Shown: positions 1 to 8,259 of the stretch, piece by piece
How the letters are laid out: the number at the start of each line of letters is the position of its first letter
How positions within the stretch are numbered: position 1 is the first letter of the stretch
Assembly: GCF_001423615.1 (NCBI RefSeq)
Contig: NZ_LMOU01000001.1
Location: 2,469,251 to 2,533,250 of the forward strand
DNA: 64,000 bases
Source: Microbacterium sp. Leaf159
GTDB lineage: Bacteria; Actinomycetota; Actinomycetes; Actinomycetales; Microbacteriaceae
Reading direction: 5' to 3'
The notes under the pieces: generated by a model
What the model was told of the DNA's origin: nothing
The model's input: the letters and a program-made list of their open reading frames with translations, nothing else
Database searches by the model: none
Translations under genes and position numbers: made by a program

Positions 1-689
1 TCGTGCTCGGCGGAACCGTCTTCGCACTGATGAACCAGGGCGACGCCGACCCGAAGCCGACCGATTCGGCGACGACCAGCCAGACGCCGAAACCGACTCC
101 GACCGAGACGCCGACGGAGGAGCCCGAGCAGGTGAACGTCGACGGCCTCGGCCTCGAGGGCATGCAGTGCGAGGCTGCGCGTACCGCTGCGGTCAACGCG
201 GGCCTTCAGGCCGAGTGCGTGGTCGGCAACACCGTCGCCCCGAGCGCCAACCAGGTCGGGACCGTCGAATCGGTCACCCCCGGTGGGAATGTGCCTGAAG
301 GGACGCTCCTCACCCTCACGACGTTCAAGGAGCAGGTCCAGGTCGGCAAGCCGACCGGAACGCCGACCATCGCGGGCACCGCGACCGAGGGCCAGCCCGT
401 CACGCTCAACTGGCCGAGCTTCGAGTGCCCGTCCGGCACTCCGGCACGCTCCGCCTTCGAGGTGACGCTGACCAACGCGACGTTCTCGGGCGGCAACCCC
501 GGCGAGTCCATCCGCAGCTTCGGTCCGAGCGTGCTGTCGACGCAGATCATCCCCGGCACCGCCGGGCAGAGCATCACAGCCACGTACCGCGTCTTCTGCG
601 GAAGCGACATGCCGTCCGCGCAGTCCGACAGCATGCAGGGCGTGATCATCCTTCCGGCTGCGCCGACTGACGGCGAAGACGAAGGCTGA
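1..689 (+). CDS. C-terminal end of a PASTA-type membrane Ser/Thr kinase (5' partial)
   Basis: The gene enters from the left edge, in the frame whose first whole codon is at position 3, and stops at 689. What is visible starts in the end of a hydrophobic segment, then a Thr/Pro/Glu-rich linker of about 40 residues. A PASTA-like module follows (roughly residues 45-110, with AARTAAVNAGLQAECV) and then a beta-rich extracellular domain with paired Cys. No kinase residues lie inside the window. Its position directly upstream of pknB matches the actinobacterial pknA-pknB pair, so a PknA-type kinase is the likeliest identity. That part is inferred from context. The spacer to pknB is 59 nt and carries a possible TAGTCT -10. 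Confidence 0.7.
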   Translation, partial: VLGGTVFALMNQGDADPKPTDSATTSQTPKPTPTETPTEEPEQVNVDGLGLEGMQCEAARTAAVNAGLQAECVVGNTVAPSANQVGTVESVTPGGNVPEGTLLTLTTFKEQVQVGKPTGTPTIAGTATEGQPVTLNWPSFECPSGTPARSAFEVTLTNATFSGGNPGESIRSFGPSVLSTQIIPGTAGQSITATYRVFCGSDMPSAQSDSMQGVIILPAAPTDGEDEG

Positions 690-748
690 TCCGCCGCACG
701 CAACGTAGTCTGGGACAATTCATCAGGTCGTAATCAGGGGGTCAGTAC

Positions 749-2443
749 GTGTCGACAGAGCAACGCGTTCTCGCGGGTCGCTACCGCGTCGACGAGCTCA
801 TCGGTCACGGTGGCATGGCGAAGGTGTACCGCGGGTACGACCTGACCCTCGGCCGCGCCGTCGCCATCAAGATCCTCGACCCCGAGCTCGCCCGCGACAC
901 CGCCTTCCGCACGCGCTTCCGTCTGGAGGCGCAGTCGGCATCCCGCATGTCGCACCCGTCGATCGTGCGGGTCTACGACGCGGGCGACCCGTCGACCACC
1001 GACAGCAGCACGGATGAGCCTCCGTACATCGTGATGGAGTTGATCAGCGGCACCCTGCTGAAGGACATCATCGCGAAGGGCCCCGTGCCCGTCGACGACG
1101 CCGTGCGCTACGTCGACGGCATCCTCGAGGCTCTCGACTACTCGCACCGCGCGGGCGTCGTGCACCGCGACATCAAGCCGGGCAACGTCATGGTCACCGA
1201 CAAGGGCCAGGTCAAGGTCATGGACTTCGGCATCGCCCGAGCCGTGTCGGACTCGTCGTCCACGGTCGCCGAGACCACTCAGATCATCGGCACCGCCGCG
1301 TACTTCTCACCCGAGCAGGCGAAGGGCGAGCCCGTCGATGCACGGGCCGACCTCTATTCGACGGGTGTCGTGCTCTACGAGCTGCTCACGGGACGCCAGC
1401 CGTTCCGCGGCGAATCCCCCGTGGCCGTCGCCTACCAGCACGTCAGCGAGACCCCGATCCCGCCGACCGAGGTGAACGAGGACTCCCCCGGAGCCCTCGA
1501 CCCGATCGTGCTGCGCGCCCTCGCCAAGGATCCGTACCAGCGGTATCCGGATGCTGCGCACTTCCGCGCCGCGCTCGACTCGGCGGTCTCGGGCCACGCG
1601 CCGAGCCGCAAGGAGCTCGGCGCTCTCACGAGCGAGCTCTACGGCCCCAGCCCGCGTGCGGCGCAGGAGACGGCCCGCTCGCTGCGGCAGCTCAGCACCG
1701 ACACGACCATGGCGCGCACGCAGTCCGGTCCGCCTGTCGCCTGGATCTGGGCCGGTGTCGCACTGCTCGCCGTGCTGCTCGCATCCGTGCTCTTCTGGGT
1801 GTGGACGATCAGCATGCGTCCCGACGAGGTGCCGTCCAGCTCACGTGTCGTGCCGGACCTCGTCAACGTCTCATCCGAGCGCGCTCAAGAAGATCTGGGC
1901 AAGCTCGATCTGACGGCCAAGCTCGTGCTCGAGTCGAGCAGCGACATCGTCGAGGGCAACGTGATCCGCACCGATCCCGAAGGCGGAACGGCCGTCAGCG
2001 AGGGCGATTCCGTCACGGTCTACGTCTCGTCGGGCAAGGAGACGGTGGTGGTCCCCGTGTTGGAGGGCCTCTCACTGTCCGCGGCCAAGGATGCTCTGGC
2101 AGCCGCCGGGCTCCAACTCGGCACGGTGATACAACGCAACGACAAGGGTCTCGCGGCCGACACCGTCATGGAGGCCAGCGAGACCGCTGAGAGCGAGGTC
2201 GCGCCGAAGACGGTCGTGAACCTCGTCGTCGCGAGCGGTCGCGTGACGCTGACCGACGTCACCGGCTGGACGATGGAGGCCGCTCAGGCCGAGCTCGAAC
2301 GCATCGGCCTGACCGCGAGCCCCGTCGAGCTGACCGACTGCTCGCCGACGAACCCGCCCACGGTGGCGTCGATGTCGGCCGCCCCCGGTGACGTGGCGAT
2401 CGGGTCGACTGTCGAGCTGCGCTACTGCGTCGCCGCGGGCTGA
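749..2443 (+). CDS. pknB: Serine/threonine protein kinase PknB with PASTA domains
   Basis: Transmembrane Hanks-type kinase that senses peptidoglycan fragments or lipid II and phosphorylates division and wall-synthesis proteins. The kinase domain covers about residues 10-275: glycine loop GHGGMAKV, ATP lysine K41 in VAIKIL, catalytic HRDIKPGN (H139-D141) and DFG at D159. A juxtamembrane linker is followed by one membrane helix at about 330-352. Three extracellular PASTA repeats follow at about 370-435, 436-500 and 501-564. The length, 564 aa, is normal for the family. GTG start at 749 with a GGGGG stretch upstream. Its stop directly abuts the stop of the convergent trpG/pabA gene. Confidence 0.95.
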   Translation: MSTEQRVLAGRYRVDELIGHGGMAKVYRGYDLTLGRAVAIKILDPELARDTAFRTRFRLEAQSASRMSHPSIVRVYDAGDPSTTDSSTDEPPYIVMELISGTLLKDIIAKGPVPVDDAVRYVDGILEALDYSHRAGVVHRDIKPGNVMVTDKGQVKVMDFGIARAVSDSSSTVAETTQIIGTAAYFSPEQAKGEPVDARADLYSTGVVLYELLTGRQPFRGESPVAVAYQHVSETPIPPTEVNEDSPGALDPIVLRALAKDPYQRYPDAAHFRAALDSAVSGHAPSRKELGALTSELYGPSPRAAQETARSLRQLSTDTTMARTQSGPPVAWIWAGVALLAVLLASVLFWVWTISMRPDEVPSSSRVVPDLVNVSSERAQEDLGKLDLTAKLVLESSSDIVEGNVIRTDPEGGTAVSEGDSVTVYVSSGKETVVVPVLEGLSLSAAKDALAAAGLQLGTVIQRNDKGLAADTVMEASETAESEVAPKTVVNLVVASGRVTLTDVTGWTMEAAQAELERIGLTASPVELTDCSPTNPPTVASMSAAPGDVAIGSTVELRYCVAAG

Positions 2444-3079
2444 TCAGGCTCGCGACAGCGGATGCAGATCGGCTGAGCGCGCCACGGCATCACCGTCGCC
2501 GCACGACTCGAGCCAGTTGGCGAGCAGCCGGTAGCCACCCTCGGTGAGCACACTCTCGGGGTGGAACTGCACACCGAGGATGGGCAGCTCGGTATGGGCG
2601 AGCGCCATGACGGTTCCGCTCTCGGTGCGGGCGGTGACGACCACGTCGTCCGGGAGAGCCGATTCGGCGAGCGCGAGCGAGTGATAGCGTCCGACGGCGA
2701 ACGGCGAGGGGATCCCTGTGAACAGCGCCGAGCCGTCGTGGGTGGCCTGCGACACCATGCCGTGCATCAGCTCAGGCGCCTCGGTCACCGGAGTGCCGAA
2801 CGCCTCGCCGATCGCCTGGTGCCCGAGGCACACGCCGAGCAGCGGCATCCGGAGTCGCGCGGCGATGCGCACGGCGTCAAGCGACGCTCCGGCGTCTGCG
2901 GGCCTGCCGGGCCCCGGCGAGAGCAGGAGGGCCTCGAAGCCGGGGAGCATCTCTTCGAGCCCCGCGGCGTCCGTGGCATCCGCCTCGATCAGAGTGACGT
3001 CGGCGCCGAGCTCGCGGAGGTACCCGACGAGGGTGTGCACGAAGCTGTCATGGTTGTCCACGACGAGCACGCGGGTCAT
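2444..3079 (-). CDS. trpG: Glutamine amidotransferase, anthranilate / aminodeoxychorismate synthase component II
   Basis: Class I glutamine amidotransferase of 211 aa that releases ammonia from glutamine for anthranilate (tryptophan) or 4-amino-4-deoxychorismate (folate) synthesis. Visible signatures are DNHDSF at the N-terminus, SPGPGRP, the nucleophile Cys84 in GVCLGHQ, and QFHPES carrying the catalytic His and Glu. No trpE or pabB partner lies in the window, so trpG versus pabA cannot be decided. Linkage to pknB and crgA is conserved in actinobacteria. Its start overlaps the stop of the upstream 51-codon gene by ATGA, which indicates translational coupling. Confidence 0.93.
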   Translation of the reverse strand: MTRVLVVDNHDSFVHTLVGYLRELGADVTLIEADATDAAGLEEMLPGFEALLLSPGPGRPADAGASLDAVRIAARLRMPLLGVCLGHQAIGEAFGTPVTEAPELMHGMVSQATHDGSALFTGIPSPFAVGRYHSLALAESALPDDVVVTARTESGTVMALAHTELPILGVQFHPESVLTEGGYRLLANWLESCGDGDAVARSADLHPLSRA

Positions 3080-3231
3080 TCGAGGTCGACCTCACCCGGC
3101 GTGATCAGAGGGCTCACCCAGGGGAACACGAACCAGAACAGGCCGTAGAGCACGGCGGCGATCAGCACGAGCAGGAAGAAAAGCTTGAGCCACCACGGGC
3201 CGGGCAGCAGGCGCCAGAGTGCGGCGTACAT
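3076..3231 (-). CDS. Small single-pass membrane protein, 51 aa
   Basis: A short gene between the sortase and trpG. The protein begins MYAALWRLLPGPWWLKL, has one strong hydrophobic helix (about residues 15-40, rich in Leu, Val, Phe and Trp) and ends in an acidic tail, GEVDLE. The stop overlaps the trpG start as ATGA, and it sits 21 nt after the sortase stop, so it looks like the middle gene of a three-gene minus-strand operon. I do not recognise a domain. Its conserved-looking position suggests a real gene, but no function can be given. Confidence 0.75.
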   Translation of the reverse strand: MYAALWRLLPGPWWLKLFFLLVLIAAVLYGLFWFVFPWVSPLITPGEVDLE

Positions 3232-3252
3232 GGGTCGTCTGGTTCCGTTCGG

Positions 3253-4047
3253 CTAGATCGACGGCGCAGCCGGCGGAGGGGGCGGGTCGGTGAGGGCCGC
3301 GGGCGGACCCTCGGCCCGGGGCTGGAAGCTCTCGTACACCCCGTAGGCGACGATGCGCTCGGCGAGCGAGTAGAGCGGGGAGCAGGCGGTCAGCGTGATG
3401 TACTTCTCGCCCGTCGCGACTCCGGGCATCTGCGGCACGTCGAGGAGCACCTCGGTCTGCGTGGGCTTGACGTATTCGAGTGTGCGGAAGCGGTAGGTGA
3501 ACCAGCCGTCGGGCGTCTCGACGACGATCGCGTCGCCGACCTGCAGCTTGTCGAGCTGGTTGAACGGCTTGCCCCAGGTGGTGCGGTGGCCGGCCATGGC
3601 GAAGTTGCCGACCTCGCCGGGCATCTTCGAGTCCGTGTAGACGCCGATCCCGAGCTTGTCGAGCGTGCGGGCACGGCTGGTGCCGCCGTAGATCCCGACG
3701 TTGTACTCGGAGCCGAATCGCGGCACGTGCATCTGGCCCAGCAGCTGGGTGTCGGCCGGAGGCGCCGGGATCACCGGCTCGTACGTCGTCGTTCCGTCGT
3801 CGGCCTCGACGACCGGAGGCAGCTCGGGCGCCGGTCCACTCGCCCACTCCTGCGAGACCGCTGCACCCTCGTCGTTCTTCTGAGCGCTGATGATGATGTC
3901 GCCGATCCACATCTGCCACGCGACGAACAGGAGCACCAGCACGCCTGCGGTGAGCAGGAGCTCACCGAGCACGCTCGTGAAAGTGGCGCGCGATCGAGGG
4001 CGGCGGCGGTGTGCACGTCGCTCCCCCGAGACGACGGATGCAGTCAT
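3253..4047 (-). CDS. srtE: Class E sortase
   Basis: Membrane-anchored Cys transpeptidase of 264 aa that joins secreted proteins to peptidoglycan, typically at LAxTG-type signals. It has a basic cytoplasmic N-terminus, one membrane helix at about residues 28-50, a Pro-rich linker, and the sortase fold with catalytic His154 (MAGHRTT), Cys222 (TLTACSP) and Arg231 (AERIVAYG). The ATG at 4047 lies 6 nt after a TAAGAT -10 sequence, so the transcript is probably leaderless. It leads an operon with the 51-aa membrane protein and trpG/pabA. A candidate substrate, a phosphatase ending in LATTG, is encoded at 51629-54169. Confidence 0.93.
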   Translation of the reverse strand: MTASVVSGERRAHRRRPRSRATFTSVLGELLLTAGVLVLLFVAWQMWIGDIIISAQKNDEGAAVSQEWASGPAPELPPVVEADDGTTTYEPVIPAPPADTQLLGQMHVPRFGSEYNVGIYGGTSRARTLDKLGIGVYTDSKMPGEVGNFAMAGHRTTWGKPFNQLDKLQVGDAIVVETPDGWFTYRFRTLEYVKPTQTEVLLDVPQMPGVATGEKYITLTACSPLYSLAERIVAYGVYESFQPRAEGPPAALTDPPPPPAAPSI

Positions 4048-4133
4048 GGCGCGATCTTATCCCGCTGACCTGAAGTCCAGCCCTGGTCGCCCGATTTTCC
4101 GTGGGATATAGGACTTTTGGGTACACTGTGGGA

Positions 4134-4373
4134 ATGGCACGCGACCGCAAGACCGAAGAACCCGAAGCTCCGCGCAGCGAAGGCGAAGCCGCGCCCAATG
4201 CCGTGTGGTTCAAGCCGGTGATGGTCGGCTTCATGCTGTTGGGTCTGGCGTGGATCCTCGTGTTCTACATCTCGGGCATGCAGTTCCCGATTCCAGGGCT
4301 CGACAACTGGAATCTCGCGATCGGCCTGGGCATCGCCCTGATCGGCTTCCTCATGACGACCCGCTGGCGCTGA
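4134..4373 (+). CDS. crgA: Cell division protein CrgA
   Basis: Small two-helix membrane protein of the actinobacterial divisome that helps localise FtsZ, FtsI and other septal proteins. It starts MARDRKTEEPE, followed by a charged cytosolic stretch of about 28 residues. Helix 1 covers about 31-53 (VMVGFMLLGLAWILVFYI), then a short periplasmic loop (MQFPIPGLDNW), then helix 2, then TTRWR. Length 79 aa. An in-frame GTG lies upstream at 4128. I chose ATG 4134 because a TACACT -10 ends 6 nt before it, the usual leaderless layout here. A perfect hairpin terminator follows the gene. Confidence 0.92.
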   Translation: MARDRKTEEPEAPRSEGEAAPNAVWFKPVMVGFMLLGLAWILVFYISGMQFPIPGLDNWNLAIGLGIALIGFLMTTRWR

Positions 4374-4391
4374 CGCCCGCTCCTCTTCTTG

Positions 4392-4430
4392 ACAGAAGGC
4401 CCCCTCGCTTCGGCGAGGGGGCCTTCTGTT
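4392..4430 (+). terminator. Intrinsic terminator after crgA
   Basis: A perfect 17-bp stem (4392-4408 with 4413-4429) closed by a TTCG tetraloop, core GGCCCCCTCGC, followed by a short T/G run. It lies in the convergent gap between crgA and the rhomboid gene, so it may also stop transcription from the minus strand. Confidence 0.9.
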
Positions 4431-4448
4431 GTTCCACCGATGGGGAAG

Positions 4449-4525
4449 TTATCCACAGGTTATCCCCAACATGGGGAGAATTACACAGATGTTATTCACA
4501 CCCGTTAACAACCCTGTTAACAACC
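4449..4525. repeat. DnaA-box and GTTAAC cluster in a convergent spacer
   Basis: Between the crgA terminator and the end of the rhomboid gene lie a perfect DnaA box TTATCCACA (4449-4457), a one-mismatch box TTATCCCCA (4460-4468) and TTATTCACA (4492-4500). Two tandem GTTAACAACCCT units follow from 4504. Both flanking genes end here, so there is no promoter to regulate. A structural or DnaA-binding role is more plausible. The tandem unit (4504-4525) recurs exactly, in reverse orientation, at 14429-14450. Confidence 0.75.
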
Positions 4526-4530
4526 CTTGA

Positions 4531-5433
4531 TCAGGAGTAAACCGTCGTGATCAGGAATGGGGGCAGGAAGGCGACGATCAGAACCAGTGCCACGACGACG
4601 GCTGCGAGCAGCACAATCTGCAGTGTGCGCTGCGCTCGACGACGCGTGCGGGTGAGGATGAACGCGACGAGCGCGCCGACGATCACACCGCCGAGGTGCG
4701 CCTGCCAGGCGATGTTCTGTTGGAACACGAACCCGATGACGAAGTTGATGCCGAGGATCACCAGGATCCCGGTCACGTTCGCTCCGATGTGTCGGCCGAT
4801 GATGAGCAGGGCGGCCATGAGGCCGAAGACCGCTCCGGAGGCGCCGACTGTGGCCCCCGACGGGTCGAGCACGGCGAGCGCGACCGAGCCGCCGAGGCCG
4901 CTGATCAGGTAGAGCGACAGGAATCGCACACGACCGAGCATGGGCTCGAGGCTCTGCCCCAGCATCCACAGGGCGAGCATGTTCAGAGCGAGATGCAGGA
5001 ACCCGCCATGGGCGAAGACGGCCGTGAGAAGTCTCCACGGCTCGAAGGGGAGGAGCGAGAGATCGGGGTACAGGTACCTCGGCGCGAACAGCAGCTGCTG
5101 CGTGATGAGGTCACCGACACCGGGGATCAGCTGAAGCAGCCCGATGAACGACGTGACCGCCAGCAGCACATAGGTGACGATCGGCCGACCGCTGCGCACG
5201 GTGGCTGTCGCGGTGTTGCGCCCGCCCCAGCGGCGTTCGGCCTTCTTCTGGGCAGGGGTGCGGTTCTTGCGCTCTGCCGCCATGCACTCGGGGCAGATGA
5301 CCCCGACGGCTGCCTGTGTCTGGCACTCGGGGCAGATGGTGCGCAGGCACCGCTGGCAGAGCACGAAGCTCTGCCGATCCGGATGCCGGTAGCAGAAGTT
5401 GTCGCGGTTGTCCGCGAACTCAGGCGTCGTCAT
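4531..5433 (-). CDS. Rhomboid family intramembrane serine protease with N-terminal zinc ribbon
   Basis: Six-helix membrane protease that cleaves substrate helices inside the bilayer. The first about 55 residues carry four CxxC-type pairs (CYRH, CQRC, CPEC, CPEC), a zinc-binding module often seen in actinobacterial rhomboids. The membrane core runs from about residue 85 to 295. Visible catalytic features are HxxxN (H147, N151), GASGAVFG with nucleophile Ser199, and AHLGG with His246. Length 300 aa. It lies 21 nt downstream of the cyclophilin gene on the same strand, so the two probably share a transcript. Substrates are unknown. Confidence 0.93.
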   Translation of the reverse strand: MTTPEFADNRDNFCYRHPDRQSFVLCQRCLRTICPECQTQAAVGVICPECMAAERKNRTPAQKKAERRWGGRNTATATVRSGRPIVTYVLLAVTSFIGLLQLIPGVGDLITQQLLFAPRYLYPDLSLLPFEPWRLLTAVFAHGGFLHLALNMLALWMLGQSLEPMLGRVRFLSLYLISGLGGSVALAVLDPSGATVGASGAVFGLMAALLIIGRHIGANVTGILVILGINFVIGFVFQQNIAWQAHLGGVIVGALVAFILTRTRRRAQRTLQIVLLAAVVVALVLIVAFLPPFLITTVYS

Positions 5434-5454
5434 CCGGATCGGCCAGCGTCGGCG

Positions 5455-6012
5455 TCAGGCCGCGACGATGTCGATCGACTGCAGCACGACGGGCTCGATC
5501 GGGCGGTCGCCCGCGGCGGTCGGCACGGCGGCGATGGTGTCGACGACGGCCTTGGAGGCGTCATCGGCGACCTCGCCGAAGATCGTGTGCTTTCCCTGGA
5601 GCCAGGGGGTGGGGTCGGTCGTGATGAAGAACTGCGATCCGTTGGTGCCCTCGGCCTTGCCGGTGATGGCGTTACGACGCAGGCCCGCGTTGGCCATGGC
5701 GAGGATGTAGGGCTCGTTGAAGTTGAGCTCCATGTTGATCTCGTCGTCGAAGTTGTAGCCGGGGCCGCCGACGCCCTGTCCGAGCGGGTCGCCGCCCTGG
5801 ATCATGAAGTTGGGGATGATGCGGTGGAAGACCACGTCCGAGTAGAGCGCGCCCTCGCCCGGCTTGCCGGTGGCGGGGTCGGTCCAGGACTGGGTGCCGT
5901 CGGCCAGGCCGACGAAGTTCTTGACCGTCTTCGGAGCGTGGTCGCCGAAGAGGTTGATGACGATGTCACCGTGGTTGGTGTGCAGGGTTGCGACATGAGA
6001 AGCGTGAGCCAT
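5455..6012 (-). CDS. Peptidyl-prolyl cis-trans isomerase, cyclophilin type
   Basis: Cytosolic cyclophilin-like PPIase of 185 aa that isomerises Xaa-Pro bonds. Family signatures are ATLHTNHGDIVINLF at the start, the catalytic region FHRIIPNFMIQGGDP, NGSQFFITT and GKHTIFGEV. The reading frame stays open upstream to 6174, but those codons do not resemble the family. I chose the ATG at 6012 (MAHASHVATL). There is no signal peptide, so it acts in the cytoplasm. The rhomboid gene follows after 21 nt. Confidence 0.94.
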   Translation of the reverse strand: MAHASHVATLHTNHGDIVINLFGDHAPKTVKNFVGLADGTQSWTDPATGKPGEGALYSDVVFHRIIPNFMIQGGDPLGQGVGGPGYNFDDEINMELNFNEPYILAMANAGLRRNAITGKAEGTNGSQFFITTDPTPWLQGKHTIFGEVADDASKAVVDTIAAVPTAAGDRPIEPVVLQSIDIVAA

Positions 6013-6157
6013 GCACTCATTCTCGCAGAGCTTCCCATGAGTTGGCCCGCCACTACCGCTGTTCAGCCCTCGGCGCAAGGGTTCGGCGATTCCCTCCCCC
6101 CATCCAGGGTCGCGTGGCAAGATGGGGAACCCGTACTCCAATCGACAGGAGAGCATC

Positions 6158-6658
6158 GTGAGCATCAGCCGCAAGCGGAAGAAGGAACTGCGTCGTCTTC
6201 AGGCCGACGCTAACCAGCTGTGGGAGAACCAGCAGGTCCTGGTCGGCCACGCCGCCGACGTCGCCCGCGAGGCCGGACGCCAGCTCGGCCACTTCGGCCG
6301 CGAGCAGGTCGGTCCTGTCGTGCAGGACACCTACAACCGTCGCGTCGCGCCGGTCGTCGACCGCGGAGTGCGCTTCGGCCACCACGTCGTCGATGACAAG
6401 GTCGTTCCGATCGTCGGCGGCGTCGTCGGCACCGCGCTCACCGCGTGGGACGTCGCGAACGCCAAGCGCGAGGGTGTCGTCAAGAAGGTCAAGAAGGCCA
6501 CCCAGCCCGAGCCCAAGGGCCCGAGCGTCGGTTCGGTCATCGCCCTGATCCTCGGAGTCGCCGCCGCTGCGGGCGTCCTCTACGCCGCCTGGCAGGCACT
6601 GCGCGCCGATGACGAGCTCTGGGTCGCAGACGACCCGCTCTCCGCTCCCGACGCGTGA
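6158..6658 (+). CDS. Conserved hypothetical single-pass membrane protein
   Basis: A 166-aa protein that I do not recognise as a named family. It begins with a very basic stretch (MSISRKRKKELRRLQ), then an amphipathic region of about 100 residues rich in Val, Arg and His with repeated VVDRGV/VVDDKVVP-like phrases. A single hydrophobic helix sits near residues 125-150 (VIALILGVAAAAGVLYAAW) and the tail is acidic. The GTG start at 6158 follows a good AGGAG ribosome site. An earlier in-frame ATG at 6122 has no ribosome site. The stop overlaps the ybaK GTG start (GTGA), so translation is coupled. Confidence 0.8.
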   Translation: MSISRKRKKELRRLQADANQLWENQQVLVGHAADVAREAGRQLGHFGREQVGPVVQDTYNRRVAPVVDRGVRFGHHVVDDKVVPIVGGVVGTALTAWDVANAKREGVVKKVKKATQPEPKGPSVGSVIALILGVAAAAGVLYAAWQALRADDELWVADDPLSAPDA

Positions 6659-7170
6659 CCTCGACATCGGAGTCCCCGGCCGCTGTGCCGGGTGATCTCC
6701 ATGCTCGGGTGAGGGATGCCGCGGCTTCACGCGGCCTCGACATCGAGATCCGTGAGCGGCCCGCCGCTCGCAGTCTCTTCGAGGCCGCGGAGCTGCTCGG
6801 CATCCTTCCCTCCGGAATCGTGAAGACGCTCGTCGTCAAGCGATCCGACGACACCTACCTGTTCGCGCTGGTTCCAGGCGGCCGGTCGATCTCGTGGCCC
6901 AAGCTGCGTGCGGTCGTCGGTGTCAACAAGCTCCGTCTGCCCGAGCCCGATCTCGCCCTCGCGGCGACGGGCTACGAGCGCGGCACGATCGTCCCGATCG
7001 GCAGCACCACCGACTGGCCCGTGTTCGCCGACGAGACCATCGTCGGCCAGCGCATCGCGATGGGTGCCGGAGCACACGGGTACAGCCTGTTCGTCGACGC
7101 CGACGACCTCATCGCGGCCTACGGCGCGACCGTCGCCGACATCTCAGTGCCCGAAGAGCCCCGCGACTGA
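6655..7170 (+). CDS. YbaK/EbsC family aminoacyl-tRNA deacylase
   Basis: A 171-aa member of the YbaK/ProX editing-domain family, which hydrolyses mischarged tRNA such as Cys-tRNA(Pro). Signatures are GILPSGIVKTLVVKR with the family lysine, LFALVPGGRSISWPKL, VGVNKLRLPEPDLA and the C-terminal GAGAHGYSLFVD. The GTG start overlaps the stop of the preceding membrane protein gene. Substrate specificity inside the family cannot be read from sequence alone. Confidence 0.9.
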   Translation: MTSTSESPAAVPGDLHARVRDAAASRGLDIEIRERPAARSLFEAAELLGILPSGIVKTLVVKRSDDTYLFALVPGGRSISWPKLRAVVGVNKLRLPEPDLALAATGYERGTIVPIGSTTDWPVFADETIVGQRIAMGAGAHGYSLFVDADDLIAAYGATVADISVPEEPRD

Positions 7171-7189
7171 CCTCTGTCGCGCGCTCTCG

Positions 7190-7612
7190 TCAGAGGATGC
7201 CGGCCATGCGCAGCGCGATGTCCACGAGTTTGACGCGTTGCAGCTCGGAGACCGACTTGCGGGTGAACCACTCCGCCATGTCGGTGGAGCCGTCGGTCTC
7301 GAAGCGCAGCTTGCCTCCGCTCACCGTCGCCCGATAGACGATGCGCAACGTGTGCAACGGCTGATCGGACGCGGTCACCCGCTGGCTCGCCGGGATCACC
7401 CGCGAGTGGATGCCGAGCAGCTCGCCGACCTTGACCGTGTATCCGGTCTCCTCACGGAGCTCCCGCCGAACCGCATCCTCCGGGGCCTCGCCGGGCTCCA
7501 GACCGCCGCCCGGCATGGTCCACGCGACTCGGCGCCCCTCGATCCAGCGCGCCAGAAGTATGCGTCCGTCGTCATCGGTGACGACCGCGTATGCCGCGAC
7601 CCGCATGTCCAT
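7190..7612 (-). CDS. Nudix hydrolase
   Basis: A 140-aa NUDIX enzyme that hydrolyses nucleoside diphosphates linked to another moiety. The full Nudix box is present (GGGLEPGEAPEDAV then RRELREETGY), with all metal-binding Glu residues. The start MDMRVAAYAVV lies 6 nt after a TAGGGT -10 sequence on the minus strand, which supports a leaderless transcript. It is convergent with ybaK, with a 19-nt gap. The substrate cannot be predicted. Confidence 0.92.
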   Translation of the reverse strand: MDMRVAAYAVVTDDDGRILLARWIEGRRVAWTMPGGGLEPGEAPEDAVRRELREETGYTVKVGELLGIHSRVIPASQRVTASDQPLHTLRIVYRATVSGGKLRFETDGSTDMAEWFTRKSVSELQRVKLVDIALRMAGIL

Positions 7613-7767
7613 GCCCTCACCCTAACGCCACACCCCTGCCCTCACGCGACGTGTGTCGGCGGCCCGCACCGGACGTTCCAGGATCGATCAGGAATCGAGA
7701 AGCACTGCGGGCCACCGAATCCGTAGTGTGAGATCCATCGCAGATCACCCCGTGAAAGGAGTCGGCC

Positions 7768-8217
7768 ATGGCTGACAAAGACAACAACTTCAGTGCCGAA
7801 GAACGCGAGGCCATGAAGGAGGCTGCTGCAGACAAGCGCAAGTCACGCTCGCGGGCGAAGAAGACCCCCGAAGAGGTGCGCGCCGAGGGTGTCGCCGATC
7901 TCGAGGCGGCCATCGCGAAGCTGCCCGATGACAAGGATCGCGAGCTGTCGGCGGCACTGCACGCGCTCGTGACCGAGGTCGCCCCCGAACTGCTGCCGCG
8001 CACCTATTACGGCATGCCGGCGTGGGGCAAGGACGGCAAGGTCCTCTGCTTCTTCCAGCCGGCGAGCAAATTCAAGGTGCGCTACGGCACTTTCGGTTTC
8101 GAGCCGATCTCGAACCTCGACGACGGCACCATGTGGCCGACCGCCTACGCACTGCTCGACCTCACTGCCGCGAACCGCGCCGTGCTCGCCGACCGCATCC
8201 GCCTCGCCGTGAGCTGA
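7768..8217 (+). CDS. DUF1801 domain protein
   Basis: A 149-aa cytosolic protein. The first about 45 residues are highly charged (Lys, Glu, Ala) and probably disordered or helical. The rest matches the DUF1801/YdhG-like fold: LPRTYYGMPAWGKDGKVLCFFQPASKFKVRYGTF. Proteins of this group are sometimes called iron chaperones, but the function is not settled. A clear AAAGGAG ribosome site precedes the ATG. Confidence 0.85.
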   Translation: MADKDNNFSAEEREAMKEAAADKRKSRSRAKKTPEEVRAEGVADLEAAIAKLPDDKDRELSAALHALVTEVAPELLPRTYYGMPAWGKDGKVLCFFQPASKFKVRYGTFGFEPISNLDDGTMWPTAYALLDLTAANRAVLADRIRLAVS

Positions 8218-8259
8218 GACCCATTCACGGGTGGCGGTGCGCGCAGTAGCGTGGATGCT

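Noticed and set aside
4696..6213. 505-codon plus-strand frame antisense to rhomboid and cyclophilin
   Set aside because: Both minus-strand genes have clear domains; the antisense frame is charged low-complexity shadow sequence.
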